Part shown: piece after piece, positions 8,663 to 20,512 of the stretch
Layout: every line of letters begins with the position of its first letter
Numbering within the stretch: the first letter of the stretch is position 1
Assembly (NCBI RefSeq): GCF_022138605.1
Contig: NZ_JACBFS010000003.1
Coordinates: 496,001-560,000, forward strand
Source of the DNA: Xanthobacter sp. NM-25
Lineage (GTDB): Bacteria > Pseudomonadota > Alphaproteobacteria > Rhizobiales > Xanthobacteraceae
Reading direction: 5' to 3'
DNA length: 64,000 nt
Position numbers and translations under genes: made by a program
The notes under the pieces: generated by a model
What the model was told of the DNA's origin: nothing
Databases searched by the model: none
Seen by the model: only the letters and a program-made list of their open reading frames with translations

Positions 8663-8941
8663 TTACGCAACGGGAGGGCTGGTGACACCCAGTCGCTCGG
8701 TGCTGCCGACCGCGGGGGTGTTCTGCGCCGCGCCGCGATAATGGTCGAGCACGAACAGGCGGATGGCCGAGGACAGGTTGCCCTGCGTCCGCGCGGAATC
8801 GATGGTTGCGACCAAGTCGGACAGCGTCAGCCGTCGGCTCGCCGCGATCTCCTTCAGGGCCTCCCAGAACGCGTCTTCGAGGCTCACACTGGTCTTGTGG
8901 CCCGCGATGACGATGGACCTCTTAACCACGGGGCTTTTCAT
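8663..8941 (-). CDS. Ribbon-helix-helix domain protein (RHH_4 type)
   Basis: About 92 residues. The N-terminal part (KRSIVIAGHKTSVSLEDAFWEALKEIA) has the beta-strand plus two-helix pattern of the RHH_4 DNA-binding domain common in alphaproteobacteria. Database entries for this family are sometimes mislabelled as arylsulfate sulfotransferases; nothing here suggests an enzyme. The first 20 bases overlap the 3' end of the DUF4169 gene, so the two are probably translated together. Regulatory target unknown. Confidence 0.8.
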   Translation of the reverse strand: MKSPVVKRSIVIAGHKTSVSLEDAFWEALKEIAASRRLTLSDLVATIDSARTQGNLSSAIRLFVLDHYRGAAQNTPAVGSTERLGVTSPPVA

Positions 8942-9125
8942 GTTCTTCCCTCTCGGTCAGGGCGTGACCGTCATGGCGGGTCCGCTGCCGCTCGAGCTCG
9001 GTCGCGACGGCCACACGCTCGGCTTTGGAGCGTCCGAATCGAACGCGGTTCTCCTCTGCCTGCGCCTGCGCCGCGCGGCGCGCTCGCGCCTTGCGTTCGC
9101 GATGAAGGTTCAATAGGTCGCCCAA
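8922..9125 (-). CDS. DUF4169 small basic protein
   Basis: A 67-residue highly charged protein (NLHRERKARARRAAQAQAEENRVRFGRSK) matching the DUF4169 family. The FGRSKAERV segment is the recognisable core. It precedes and overlaps the RHH_4 gene on the same strand; this pair next to fumC recurs in Hyphomicrobiales. Function unknown; the predicted charged helix could bind nucleic acid, which is inference. Confidence 0.75.
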   Translation of the reverse strand: MGDLLNLHRERKARARRAAQAQAEENRVRFGRSKAERVAVATELERQRTRHDGHALTEREEHEKPRG

Positions 9126-9442
9126 CGCTTGACCTCATTGGAACGGCAGGCTCCCCCAAAGCCGACCGCTATGTGTTTACAAGATGGTCGACGTCCTGCC
9201 TCTGACGACCATCTCTACAGAGACTAGATTACCTCTGCAGTGATGGTGAAGATATGGCGAAAATGAAGGGGTGAATCCTCCGCCCGCTACCGTTTTGGAA
9301 TTAATTTAGTTGATGTCCACGGATGGTCCCGCGCCGCTGCCTCGGCCCCTTGGCCGTCCCGTGCCGCGCGGATCTCTCCCCGTGGGCCCCTCACCTGTGC
9401 TATGAGCGCGCCGCCGCGCGATCAAGAAGAGAGGGCAGACGC
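9126..9442. other. 317-base divergent intergenic region DUF4169 / fumC
   Basis: No gene seen. It holds a perfect 9-bp inverted repeat, AGATGGTCG (9182-9190) and CGACCATCT (9206-9214) with a 15-base spacer, and an AT-rich stretch at 9295-9315 that could be a promoter. It must contain the start signals of both flanking genes, but I cannot place convincing -35/-10 pairs. Confidence 0.5.
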
Positions 9443-10831
9443 ATGACAACGCGTACCGAGACCGACACCTTCGGTCCCATCGAAGTTTCCGCCGATCGGT
9501 ATTGGGGCGCACAGGCGCAGCGCTCGCTGGGCAACTTCAAGATCGGTTGGGAAAAGCAGCCGCTGCCGATCGTTCGGGCCCTCGGCATCATCAAGCGCGC
9601 GGCCGCCGAAGCCAACCGCGACCTGGGTCGGCTGGATCCCAAGCTGGCCGACGCGGTGGTCGCCGCGGCGCAGGAAGTCATCGACGGCAAGCTGGACGAC
9701 CACTTCCCGCTGGCGGTCTGGCAGACCGGTTCGGGCACGCAGTCCAACATGAATGCCAACGAGGTCATCTCCAACCGGGCCATCGAGATGCTCGGCGGGG
9801 AAAAGGGCTCGAAGAAGCCGGTTCATCCCAATGACCACGTGAACATGAGCCAGTCGTCCAACGACACCTATCCCACCGCCATGCACGTGGCGTGCGCGGA
9901 GGAGATCGTTCAGCGGCTCATTCCCGGCCTGAAGCACCTGCATGCGGCCCTGGACGCCAAGGCCAAGGCCTGGGCGCATATCATCAAGATCGGCCGCACC
10001 CACACCCAGGACGCCACCCCGCTCACCCTCGGCCAGGAATTCTCCGGCTATGCCCAGCAGGTGGCCAACGGCATCTCCCGCATCGAGCAGACCCTGCCGG
10101 CGCTGATGCAGCTGGCGCAGGGCGGCACCGCCGTCGGCACCGGCCTCAACGCGCCCATCGGCTTCGCCGAGAAGGTGGCCGAGAAGATCGCCGCCATCAC
10201 CGGTCTGCCGTTCACCTCCGCCCCCAACAAGTTCGAGGCGCTGGCCGCCCACGACGCGATGGTGTTCTCGCACGGGGCCATCAACACGGTGGCGGCGTCG
10301 CTGTTCAAGATCGCCAACGACATCCGCCTGCTGGGCTCGGGACCGCGCGCCGGCCTCGGCGAGCTGGCGTTGCCGGAGAACGAGCCCGGCTCCTCCATCA
10401 TGCCGGGCAAGGTCAATCCTACGCAGTGCGAGGCCATGACCCAGGTTTGCGCGCAGATCTTCGGCAACAACGCCACGCTGACCTTCGCCGATAGCCAGGG
10501 CCACTTCGAGCTCAACGTGTATAACCCGGTGATGGCCTACAACTTCCTGCAGTCGGTGCGGCTGATGGCGGACGCTGCGGTGAGCTTCACCGACAATTGC
10601 GTGGTGGGCATCGAGCCGCGGGAAGACAACATCAAGGCTGGCCTGGAGCGTTCCTTGATGCTGGTGACGGCGCTGGCGCCGAAGATCGGCTATGACGCAG
10701 CCGCCAAGATTGCCAAGACCGCCCACAAGAACGGCACCACCCTGCGCGACGAGGCGGTGGGTGGCGGCTATGTGACGAACGAGGAATTCGACGCCATCGT
10801 TCGTCCCGAGAAGATGATTTCGCCGGCCTGA
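9443..10831 (+). CDS. fumC: Class II fumarate hydratase
   Basis: Interconverts fumarate and L-malate in the TCA cycle; iron-independent homotetramer. About 462 residues with the start at 9443 (AGAGGGCAG upstream); the longer open frame upstream is not used. Superfamily motifs are present: GTQSNMNANEV (~98-108), QSSNDTYPTAMH (~137-148), GRTHTQDATP and the signature GSSIMPGKVNP at ~316. Followed by a clear intrinsic terminator. The TCA partner mdh lies 2.7 kb downstream on the same strand, but not in the same operon. Confidence 0.97.
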   Translation: MTTRTETDTFGPIEVSADRYWGAQAQRSLGNFKIGWEKQPLPIVRALGIIKRAAAEANRDLGRLDPKLADAVVAAAQEVIDGKLDDHFPLAVWQTGSGTQSNMNANEVISNRAIEMLGGEKGSKKPVHPNDHVNMSQSSNDTYPTAMHVACAEEIVQRLIPGLKHLHAALDAKAKAWAHIIKIGRTHTQDATPLTLGQEFSGYAQQVANGISRIEQTLPALMQLAQGGTAVGTGLNAPIGFAEKVAEKIAAITGLPFTSAPNKFEALAAHDAMVFSHGAINTVAASLFKIANDIRLLGSGPRAGLGELALPENEPGSSIMPGKVNPTQCEAMTQVCAQIFGNNATLTFADSQGHFELNVYNPVMAYNFLQSVRLMADAAVSFTDNCVVGIEPREDNIKAGLERSLMLVTALAPKIGYDAAAKIAKTAHKNGTTLRDEAVGGGYVTNEEFDAIVRPEKMISPA

Positions 10832-10888
10832 TGCCCCTGTCGGCCGGGCGTGTGCCACCCTCGGCCCGCCCGGGCGCCATCACTGATG

Positions 10889-10929
10889 CTGCCGCCGTTT
10901 CCGTCCGGAGACGGCGGCAGTTTCGTTTT
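10889..10929 (+). terminator. Intrinsic terminator of fumC
   Basis: CTGCCGCCGT and ACGGCGGCAG form a 10-bp stem (10889-10898, 10911-10920) with a 12-base loop, followed by TTTCGTTTT. Position, GC-rich stem and T-tract fit a Rho-independent terminator. Confidence 0.85.
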
Positions 10930-11032
10930 GCGCCGGGGCGGAGCAGGGGCGGGCAGGGGGCTTCCCCACGGGCGCTGCAGCGGCGCGGCTATGCTATAAG
11001 GTGCGCGAGTCAGATTGAGGATGGAGGGGGGA

Positions 11033-11647
11033 ATGTCGCAAACCTTCGCGGCGCGCTTCGCGGGAGTGCGTGCTCCCTTGTTCGTGGTGATGGTGTCGCT
11101 GCTGCTGGCAGGGTGCGGCGTCAATGCCATTCCCACCTCCGAGGAGCAGGCCAAGGCCGCCTGGAGCGAGGTGTTGAACCAGTATCAGCGGCGCGCCGAT
11201 CTCATTCCCAATTTGGTGGAGACGGTGAAGGGCTATGCCGCCCAGGAGCGGGACGTTCTGACCGCCGTGGTGGAAGCGCGGGCCAAGGCCACCGCCATCA
11301 CAGTCGATGCCTCGACCATCACCGATCCGGAAAAGTTCAAGCAGTTCCAGGACGCGCAGTCGGGTCTGTCGCGGGCGCTCGGGCGGCTGATTGCGGTGTC
11401 GGAAGCCTATCCGGACCTGAAGTCGAACCAGAACTTCCTGGCCCTGCAATCGCAGATCGAAGGCACGGAGAACCGGATCGCCGTCGCCCGGCGCGACTAT
11501 ATCCGCGCGGTGCAGGCCTATAACACCGAGCTGCGGACCTTCCCGGGGCTGCTCTGGGCGGCGACGCTCTACCGCGCCAACAAGCCCATGGAGACCTTCA
11601 CCATCTCCGAGGAGCAGATGCAGGTGCCCAAGGTGAAGTTCAACTGA
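11033..11647 (+). CDS. lemA: LemA family lipoprotein
   Basis: About 204 residues with the start at 11033, behind a strong GGAGGGGG site. A signal peptide ends in the lipobox LLLAGC, so the protein is probably lipidated, unlike many LemA proteins that keep an uncleaved helix. The body matches LemA: AWSEVLNQYQRRADLIPNLVETVKGYA, then long helices ending near KPMETF. LemA proteins are envelope proteins of unknown biochemical role that are regularly encoded next to TPM-domain proteins, as here (next gene starts 10 bases later). Confidence 0.93.
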   Translation: MSQTFAARFAGVRAPLFVVMVSLLLAGCGVNAIPTSEEQAKAAWSEVLNQYQRRADLIPNLVETVKGYAAQERDVLTAVVEARAKATAITVDASTITDPEKFKQFQDAQSGLSRALGRLIAVSEAYPDLKSNQNFLALQSQIEGTENRIAVARRDYIRAVQAYNTELRTFPGLLWAATLYRANKPMETFTISEEQMQVPKVKFN

Positions 11648-11657
11648 GGACGGGCAG

Positions 11658-12491
11658 ATGATGGCAAGGGGCAGCGCGCCGCGCCGCCGCGCATGGCGTG
11701 GCGCACGCTGGAGCGTGGGCTTCGGCGCCAGCCTGCTGGCCTTGCTGGGCGCCGTCACCCTGGCGTGGGCGCTGACCTTTCCGGATTTGTCGGGGCGGGT
11801 GGTGGATGCCGCCCATGTGCTCGATCCCTCCACCCGCGCTGAGCTCGACGGCCTGCTGGCGGCGCAGGAGGCGAAGGCGAGCGACCAGTTCGTGGTGGCG
11901 ACGGTCCCCTCGCTGGAAGGCCAGTCCATCGAGGAGTATGCGAACGCGCTGTTTCGGGCGTGGCGCCTCGGGCAGGCCAAGGCGAACAATGGGGTGCTGC
12001 TGCTGGTGGCGCCCCAGGAGCGCAAGGTGCGGATCGAGGTGGGCTATGGCCTTGAGGGAATCCTGACCGACGCCGTGGCGAGCGCCATCATCCGCAACGC
12101 CATTATCCCCGCCTTTAAGGCGGGCGACATGTCCGCTGGCATCTTGAAAGGTGCGCAGGCGATCCTTGAGATTCTCAACCTCGATCCCGAGGAGGCCCGC
12201 GCCCGGGCGCGGGAGGCCGAAACTCCGGGCATGACGGCCGAGGACTGGGAAGATCTGATCTTCCTGGTGCTGATGCTGGCCTTCTGGGCTTATGTGATCT
12301 GGCGCGTGACCCGCGGCGGCGGCTCCGGTGGCGGCCGGGCCGGGCGGCGCCGGCGCGCGGGGGGCGTCGCCGCCGGCCCCATCACCACCTGGGACTGGAG
12401 CCGCTCGGGTGGCGGCTGGTCCGGCGGATCGGGGGGCTGGTCCGGAGGCGGGGGATCCTCCGGTGGCGGCGGCGCGTCCGGCAGCTGGTGA
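11658..12491 (+). CDS. TPM-domain protein, YgcG type
   Basis: About 277 residues. N-terminal signal/anchor (GFGASLLALLGAVTLAWA), then a TPM domain of ~150 residues with the LSGRVVDAAHVLDPSTRAELD start and the conserved KVRIEVGYGLEG strand, a membrane helix (LIFLVLMLAFWAYVIWRV, ~200-217), and a C-terminal tail of Gly, Ser and Trp ending in a GGGGASGSW-like stretch. This architecture is the standard partner of LemA. TPM domains have been linked to photosystem repair in plants and to membrane-associated functions in bacteria; the activity here is unknown. Confidence 0.9.
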   Translation: MMARGSAPRRRAWRGARWSVGFGASLLALLGAVTLAWALTFPDLSGRVVDAAHVLDPSTRAELDGLLAAQEAKASDQFVVATVPSLEGQSIEEYANALFRAWRLGQAKANNGVLLLVAPQERKVRIEVGYGLEGILTDAVASAIIRNAIIPAFKAGDMSAGILKGAQAILEILNLDPEEARARAREAETPGMTAEDWEDLIFLVLMLAFWAYVIWRVTRGGGSGGGRAGRRRRAGGVAAGPITTWDWSRSGGGWSGGSGGWSGGGGSSGGGGASGSW

Positions 12492-12679
12492 CGGTGTCAT
12501 GAGACCTGTTTTTTCGCGCTCAGGGGTGGCAAGGCTCGCGCTCTTCTGACAAGAGTGCGGCTGCCGACGCTGGGCAAAGCCCTGTATGCTGTCGCACAGG
12601 CGCGCCCGTTCCTGCGGATCGGATGCGGGCGCTCGGGTCTGGACACTGCTCTCCAGGCCCTCGGTGGTGGAGGTTGGAG

Positions 12680-13339
12680 ATGACTTATATCGCTACGGCA
12701 TCGCAGGAGCCGACCGCGAGCAATGTCGGCCTGCCCCCGGAAACCATCCGGCGCATCGCCGATGCCGTTGCTGCGGCGGAGAGCCGGACATCGGCGGAGA
12801 TCCGGGTGGTGGTGGCCCGTGCACCACTGGTGCAGCATCCCTTCTTCTCCGTGATGTGGGCGGCGCTGGCGGCTCTGGTGCTGCCGTGGCTCGCGGTGCT
12901 GCTGTGGCCCATGGCCGCGCTGTCGTTGCTGCAGATCCAGGCGATTATTTTCATGGTGGTGGCCGGTCTGCTGATGCTGCCGGGCATGCCGGAACGGGCG
13001 GTGCCGCGGCTGGCCCTGAAGGCCGCCGCCCGTTCGGCCGCCATTGAGGCGTTCCTGTCCCACGGCGTCTCCCAGACCCGCGGCCGCACCGGCATTCTGA
13101 TCTTTGCCGCCGCGCGTGAGCATCTCATCGAGGTGGTCGCGGATGAAGGGGTGCACGGGCCGCTGGGTGCCGTCGCCTGGGCGGAGATCTGCGATACGGT
13201 GGCGCGCACGGCGCGGCAGGGCCATCTGGCCGATGGCCTGGTGGCGGGCGTCCAGAAGGCGGGCGAGCTACTCGCCTCCGAGCTTCCGCCCCAGCCCGGT
13301 GACACCGACGAGCTCGACAATCGGGTGGTGATCGTCTGA
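12680..13339 (+). CDS. TPM-domain protein with inserted transmembrane hairpin
   Basis: About 219 residues; the start at 12680 has GGAGGTTGGAG upstream. The N-terminal helix and first strand (ESRTSAEIRVVVARAPL) fit a TPM domain, then two hydrophobic helices (about 56-100) interrupt it before the remaining core resumes with GRTGILIFAAAREHLIEVVADEG. It has no signal peptide and no Gly-rich tail, unlike the preceding TPM protein. Third gene of a lemA-TPM-TPM group, separated from the second by 188 bases, so it may have its own promoter. Confidence 0.8.
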   Translation: MTYIATASQEPTASNVGLPPETIRRIADAVAAAESRTSAEIRVVVARAPLVQHPFFSVMWAALAALVLPWLAVLLWPMAALSLLQIQAIIFMVVAGLLMLPGMPERAVPRLALKAAARSAAIEAFLSHGVSQTRGRTGILIFAAAREHLIEVVADEGVHGPLGAVAWAEICDTVARTARQGHLADGLVAGVQKAGELLASELPPQPGDTDELDNRVVIV

Positions 13340-13573
13340 CGGCACGGCATCGCCGTCTTTCTCTCCGGATCGATTCTGGGTGGGCTGCCGCGGGGGCGCG
13401 CAGGGAGCCGTCCGCGCGCCTTGGCGCACATGTTGCCGTGCTCGGCACCACAGACCAAGGTTTGACCTTCAGCGGTGCAGTTCGTGCCCTGAGCGGCTTT
13501 CCAATTCGAACTTCGCAGCATAGATTGCGCGCCCGAGCCTTCGGGGCTCACTCAAGGCAAAGGGCATTTTCTC

Positions 13574-14557
13574 ATGACCAAACCCGCCGTTCGCGTCGCC
13601 GTCACGGGCGCCGCCGGTCAGATTTGCTATTCCCTTCTGTTCCGCATCGCCAATGGCGACATGTACGGCAAGGATCAGCCGGTTATTCTGCAGCTCCTCG
13701 ACCTGCCCCAGGCCCAGGGCGCCGTCGGTGGCGTTGTGATGGAGCTTGAGGATTGCGCGTTCCCGAACCTTGCCGGCGTCGTCATCACCGATGACCCCAA
13801 GGTCGCCTTCAAGGACATCGACGCCGCCATCCTGGTGGGCGCCCGCCCGCGCTCGAAGGGCATGGAACGCGCCGACCTCCTGTCCGCCAACGCCGAGATC
13901 TTCAAGGTGCAGGGCAAGGCCCTGAACGAGGTCGCTAAGCGCGACGTGAAGGTGCTGGTGGTGGGCAACCCGGCCAACACCAACGCCTACATCACCGCCA
14001 AGTCCGCGCCGGACCTGCCGGCGCGCAACATCACCGCCATGCTGCGGCTCGACCACAACCGCGCCCTCTCGCAGTTCGCGAAGAAGGCCGGCGTGCTGAG
14101 CCAGGACATCGAGAAGCTCGCGGTATGGGGCAACCACTCCCCGACCATGTATGCCGACTATCGCTTCGCCACCGTCAACGGCAAGCCGCTGCCGGAGCTG
14201 GTGGGCGACGAGGCTTGGTATCGCGACACGCTGATCCCCACCGTGGGCAAGCGCGGTGCCGCCATCATCGAGGCCCGTGGCCTGTCCTCGGCCGCCTCCG
14301 CAGCCAATGCGGCCATCGACCACATGCATGACTGGATCCACGGCACCAATGGTGGCTGGGTTTCCATGGGCGTCGCCTCCGACGGCTCCTATGGCGTGCC
14401 GGAAGGCATCGTGTTCGGCGTGCCGGCGGTGTGCGCCAATGGCGATTACGACGTCGTCAAGGGCCTGCCCATGGACGATTTCTCCAAGGCCAAGTTCGAG
14501 GTGACCCTCAAGGAGCTGCTCGAGGAGCGGGACGGAGTCGCCGGCCTGCTGGGCTGA
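13574..14557 (+). CDS. mdh: Malate dehydrogenase, MDH2 (cytosolic-like) type
   Basis: NAD-dependent oxidation of malate to oxaloacetate in the TCA cycle. About 327 residues. The Rossmann start VAVTGAAGQICYSLLFRIA and the RPRSKGMERADLL loop, the MLRLDHNRA segment and the catalytic histidine in WGNHSPTMY (near residue 187) are typical of the MDH type found in Burkholderia, Xanthomonas and Thermus, not of the LDH-like MDH most alphaproteobacteria carry next to sucCD. It stands alone with its own terminator. Transfer or ancient paralogy are both possible. Confidence 0.95.
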   Translation: MTKPAVRVAVTGAAGQICYSLLFRIANGDMYGKDQPVILQLLDLPQAQGAVGGVVMELEDCAFPNLAGVVITDDPKVAFKDIDAAILVGARPRSKGMERADLLSANAEIFKVQGKALNEVAKRDVKVLVVGNPANTNAYITAKSAPDLPARNITAMLRLDHNRALSQFAKKAGVLSQDIEKLAVWGNHSPTMYADYRFATVNGKPLPELVGDEAWYRDTLIPTVGKRGAAIIEARGLSSAASAANAAIDHMHDWIHGTNGGWVSMGVASDGSYGVPEGIVFGVPAVCANGDYDVVKGLPMDDFSKAKFEVTLKELLEERDGVAGLLG

Positions 14558-15137
14558 TCCTCACGGTTTTGTGAGTTCGGGGGGCGCGGTACTTTGGTGC
14601 TGCGCCCTTTTCTTATGGTTAACGAAATCTTGCATTGGCACCGCTTTCGCCGGGGTGGGGCGCGAGATTTTTCATGTCGGGCGGGCCTTTTCTCCGCGCG
14701 ACAGCCTGCGAAGCCTTGACGCACGGCGACTCTGCAGCTAGAAGCAGCCCACTTTCGCGGCAGGCGGTTGGTGTCACCGCGAGAGGCGCAGCAGTCGACC
14801 CCGGTCAAAGCGTCACCGCTTCCTGAGGTCCGCGCCCCTCCCGACACCGCATCGCTGCCAGGAACAGCACTGCGATAACTTCAGGTGCATGATCGCAGCG
14901 TCACCCTTCGGGGATTGTACGTTGTGATCCTCTGTCGCGAACAAGGCGTGTTCGCCGCTCGTTTGGCGGTGGCGGACGGCGCCTTTTCTGTTCGTGGTGC
15001 GGCCAGCCGGCCCTGAGCCGGCGGTCGGAGGGAATTTCGTAAGGTCGCCGCAAGGTGGCCAGCCGTGGCGGCCCAGCAGGGTCGTCGAACTTAAAAGTGC
15101 GGTCGAGGCCGCAGGTCAGGACGAGGCGAAGGCGTAC
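14558..15137 (+). promoter_or_regulatory. 580-base leader region of the str operon
   Basis: No protein gene seen. After the mdh terminator, a sigma70-like pair TTGACG (14716-14721) and TAGAAG (14739-14744) with 17-base spacing is the best promoter candidate. Further down, AAGGCG (14943-14948) pairs with CGCCTT (14980-14985) around an inner CGCC/GGCG hairpin and is followed by TTTTCTGTT, a possible attenuator about 150 bases before rpsL. The region is the natural place for control of the ribosomal superoperon; none of this has been tested. Confidence 0.4.
14582..14613 (+). terminator. Intrinsic terminator of mdh
   Basis: GGGCGC (14582-14587) pairs with GCGCCC (14602-14607) with partial pairing continued inward, followed by TTTTCTT. 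It lies 25 bases after the mdh stop. Confidence 0.75.
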
Positions 15138-15509
15138 ATGCCGACGATCAACCAGCTGATCCGTAAGCCGCGGGAAGCGCAGAAGGCGCGGGACAAGGCG
15201 CCGGCGCTCCAGGCGAGCCCCCAGAAGCGCGGCGTGTGCACCCGCGTCTACACGACGACCCCGAAGAAGCCGAACTCGGCTCTGCGTAAGGTCGCCAAGG
15301 TGCGGCTCACCAACAGCTACGAAGTGATCGGCTATATCCCGGGTGAAGGCCACAACCTTCAGGAGCACTCCGTGGTGATGATCCGCGGTGGCCGCGTGAA
15401 GGATCTTCCCGGTGTGCGTTACCACATCCTGCGCGGCGTGCTCGATACGCAGGGCGTCAAGAACCGCAAGCAGCGCCGTTCGAAGTACGGCGCGAAGCGG
15501 CCGAAGTGA
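15138..15509 (+). CDS. rpsL: 30S ribosomal protein S12
   Basis: 123 residues starting MPTINQLIRKPRE, the standard bacterial S12. It sits at the decoding centre; the TPKKPNSALRKVAKVRL segment includes the lysines whose mutation gives streptomycin resistance (wild-type Lys at the PKKP position). The start at 15138 is fixed by homology although the frame is open further upstream. First gene of the str operon (rpsL-rpsG-fusA-tuf). Confidence 0.98.
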   Translation: MPTINQLIRKPREAQKARDKAPALQASPQKRGVCTRVYTTTPKKPNSALRKVAKVRLTNSYEVIGYIPGEGHNLQEHSVVMIRGGRVKDLPGVRYHILRGVLDTQGVKNRKQRRSKYGAKRPK

Positions 15510-15534
15510 TCCGGCTGAAGTGAGGAACTGAACG

Positions 15535-16005
15535 ATGTCACGTCGTCACAAGGCCGAGCGCCGCGAAGTCATTCCGGACGCGAAGTATGGCTCCACCACC
15601 CTGTCGCGCTTCATGAATTCCGTCATGCGCGATGGCAAGAAGTCGGTGGCTGAGACCATCGTGTATGGCGCTCTCGACGTTGTCGAGGCCAAGGCCAAGC
15701 ACGATCCGGTGGAAGTCTTCATCCAGGCGCTCGAGAACGTTGCGCCGGCGGTGGAGGTTCGCTCCCGCCGCGTGGGTGGTGCCACCTATCAGGTGCCCGT
15801 GGAAGTGCGGAACGAGCGGCGCCAGACCCTGGCCATCCGCTGGCTGATCGCCTCGGCCCGGGCCCGCAACGAGAAGACCATGGTGGAGCGTCTGTCCGCC
15901 GAGCTGCTCGATGCTGCCAACAACCGCGGCGCTGCCGTGAAGAAACGCGAAGACACGCACCGCATGGCTGAAGCCAACCGGGCGTTCTCGCATTACCGCT
16001 GGTGA
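15535..16005 (+). CDS. rpsG: 30S ribosomal protein S7
   Basis: 156 residues, standard length. Primary 16S rRNA binder that organises the 30S head; in E. coli it also represses its own operon. Starts MSRRHKAERREV and contains the GGATYQVPVEV signature. It follows rpsL by 25 bases and precedes fusA by 18. Confidence 0.98.
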   Translation: MSRRHKAERREVIPDAKYGSTTLSRFMNSVMRDGKKSVAETIVYGALDVVEAKAKHDPVEVFIQALENVAPAVEVRSRRVGGATYQVPVEVRNERRQTLAIRWLIASARARNEKTMVERLSAELLDAANNRGAAVKKREDTHRMAEANRAFSHYRW

Positions 16006-16023
16006 TCGGAGAGGACGACTTCC

Positions 16024-18099
<2,076 letters not shown>

Positions 18100-18174
18100 C
18101 GCTTCAAGCGTCAGCGTGGGCCTGAGCCCCATTCACCCTAGAGATCACGCCAGAGAGACCCGACGGAGCGTCCC

Positions 18175-19365
<1,191 letters not shown>

Positions 19366-19448
19366 TCCGTAACGAAAAGAAACGGGGGCACGCCGCCCGG
19401 CGCGGTCAGCGCGGTGCGCGTGCCCTTCATTCCCGGAGCCTTTGAGCC

Positions 19449-19757
<309 letters not shown>

Positions 19758-19780
19758 ACGAGAGGCGAGGAGACACGACC

Positions 19781-20512
19781 ATGCGGTCAGGCGTCATCGC
19801 CCAGAAGGTCGGCATGACCCGCATCTTTACCGATGCTGGTGAGCACGTGCCGGTCACTGTGCTGAAAGTCGAGAGCTGCCAGGTGGTTGCCCACCGTACG
19901 CTCGATAAGAATGGCTACGTTGCGGTCCAGCTTGGTGCTGGCCGTCGCAAGCCGAAGAACGTGACCCGCGCCGAGCGCGGCCATTTCGCGGTGGCTCAGG
20001 TTGAGCCCAAGCGGAAGATGGCCGAGTTCCGGGTCCCGGAAGAGGCTCTGATCCCGGTGGGTGCCGAGATCACCGTCGACCACTTCGTGGTGGGCCAGTA
20101 TGTGGACGTGACAGGCACCACCGTTGGTAAGGGTTTTGCCGGCGGTATGAAGCGTCACAACTTCGGCGGCCTGCGCGCCTCTCACGGCGTGTCCATCTCG
20201 CATCGTTCGATTGGTTCGACCGGTGGTCGTCAGGACCCTGGCAAGACCTTCAAGAACAAGAAGATGCCGGGCCATATGGGCGACGTGACCGTCACCACGC
20301 AGAACCTGAAGGTCGTGATGACCGACGTGGAGCGTGGCCTGATCGCGGTCGAGGGTGCCGTGCCCGGGCACGCCGGTGGCTGGATCACCGTGCGTGATGC
20401 GGTGAAGAAGAAGTTGCCGGCTGATGCCCCGAAGCCGGGTGCGTTCAAGCTCGGTTCCGAGGCTGCCGCTGAGGCGCCCGCGGTCGAAGCCACCAATGGG
20501 GAGGGCGCGTGA
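19781..20512 (+). CDS. rplC: 50S ribosomal protein L3
   Basis: 243 residues with the conserved core GMKRHNFGGLRASHGVSISHRS and KKMPGHMGD. The C-terminus carries an Ala/Glu-rich extension of ~30 residues beyond E. coli L3, common in alphaproteobacteria. The stop overlaps the rplD start (TGATG). Confidence 0.98.
   Translation: MRSGVIAQKVGMTRIFTDAGEHVPVTVLKVESCQVVAHRTLDKNGYVAVQLGAGRRKPKNVTRAERGHFAVAQVEPKRKMAEFRVPEEALIPVGAEITVDHFVVGQYVDVTGTTVGKGFAGGMKRHNFGGLRASHGVSISHRSIGSTGGRQDPGKTFKNKKMPGHMGDVTVTTQNLKVVMTDVERGLIAVEGAVPGHAGGWITVRDAVKKKLPADAPKPGAFKLGSEAAAEAPAVEATNGEGA

Noticed and set aside
8663..9125. Toxin-antitoxin pair
   Set aside because: The RHH protein could be an antitoxin, but the DUF4169 partner has no toxin family features and both are common housekeeping-type neighbours of fumC.
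9422..10858. 478-codon minus-strand frame opposite fumC
   Set aside because: Antisense shadow with His/Gly/Arg-rich composition.
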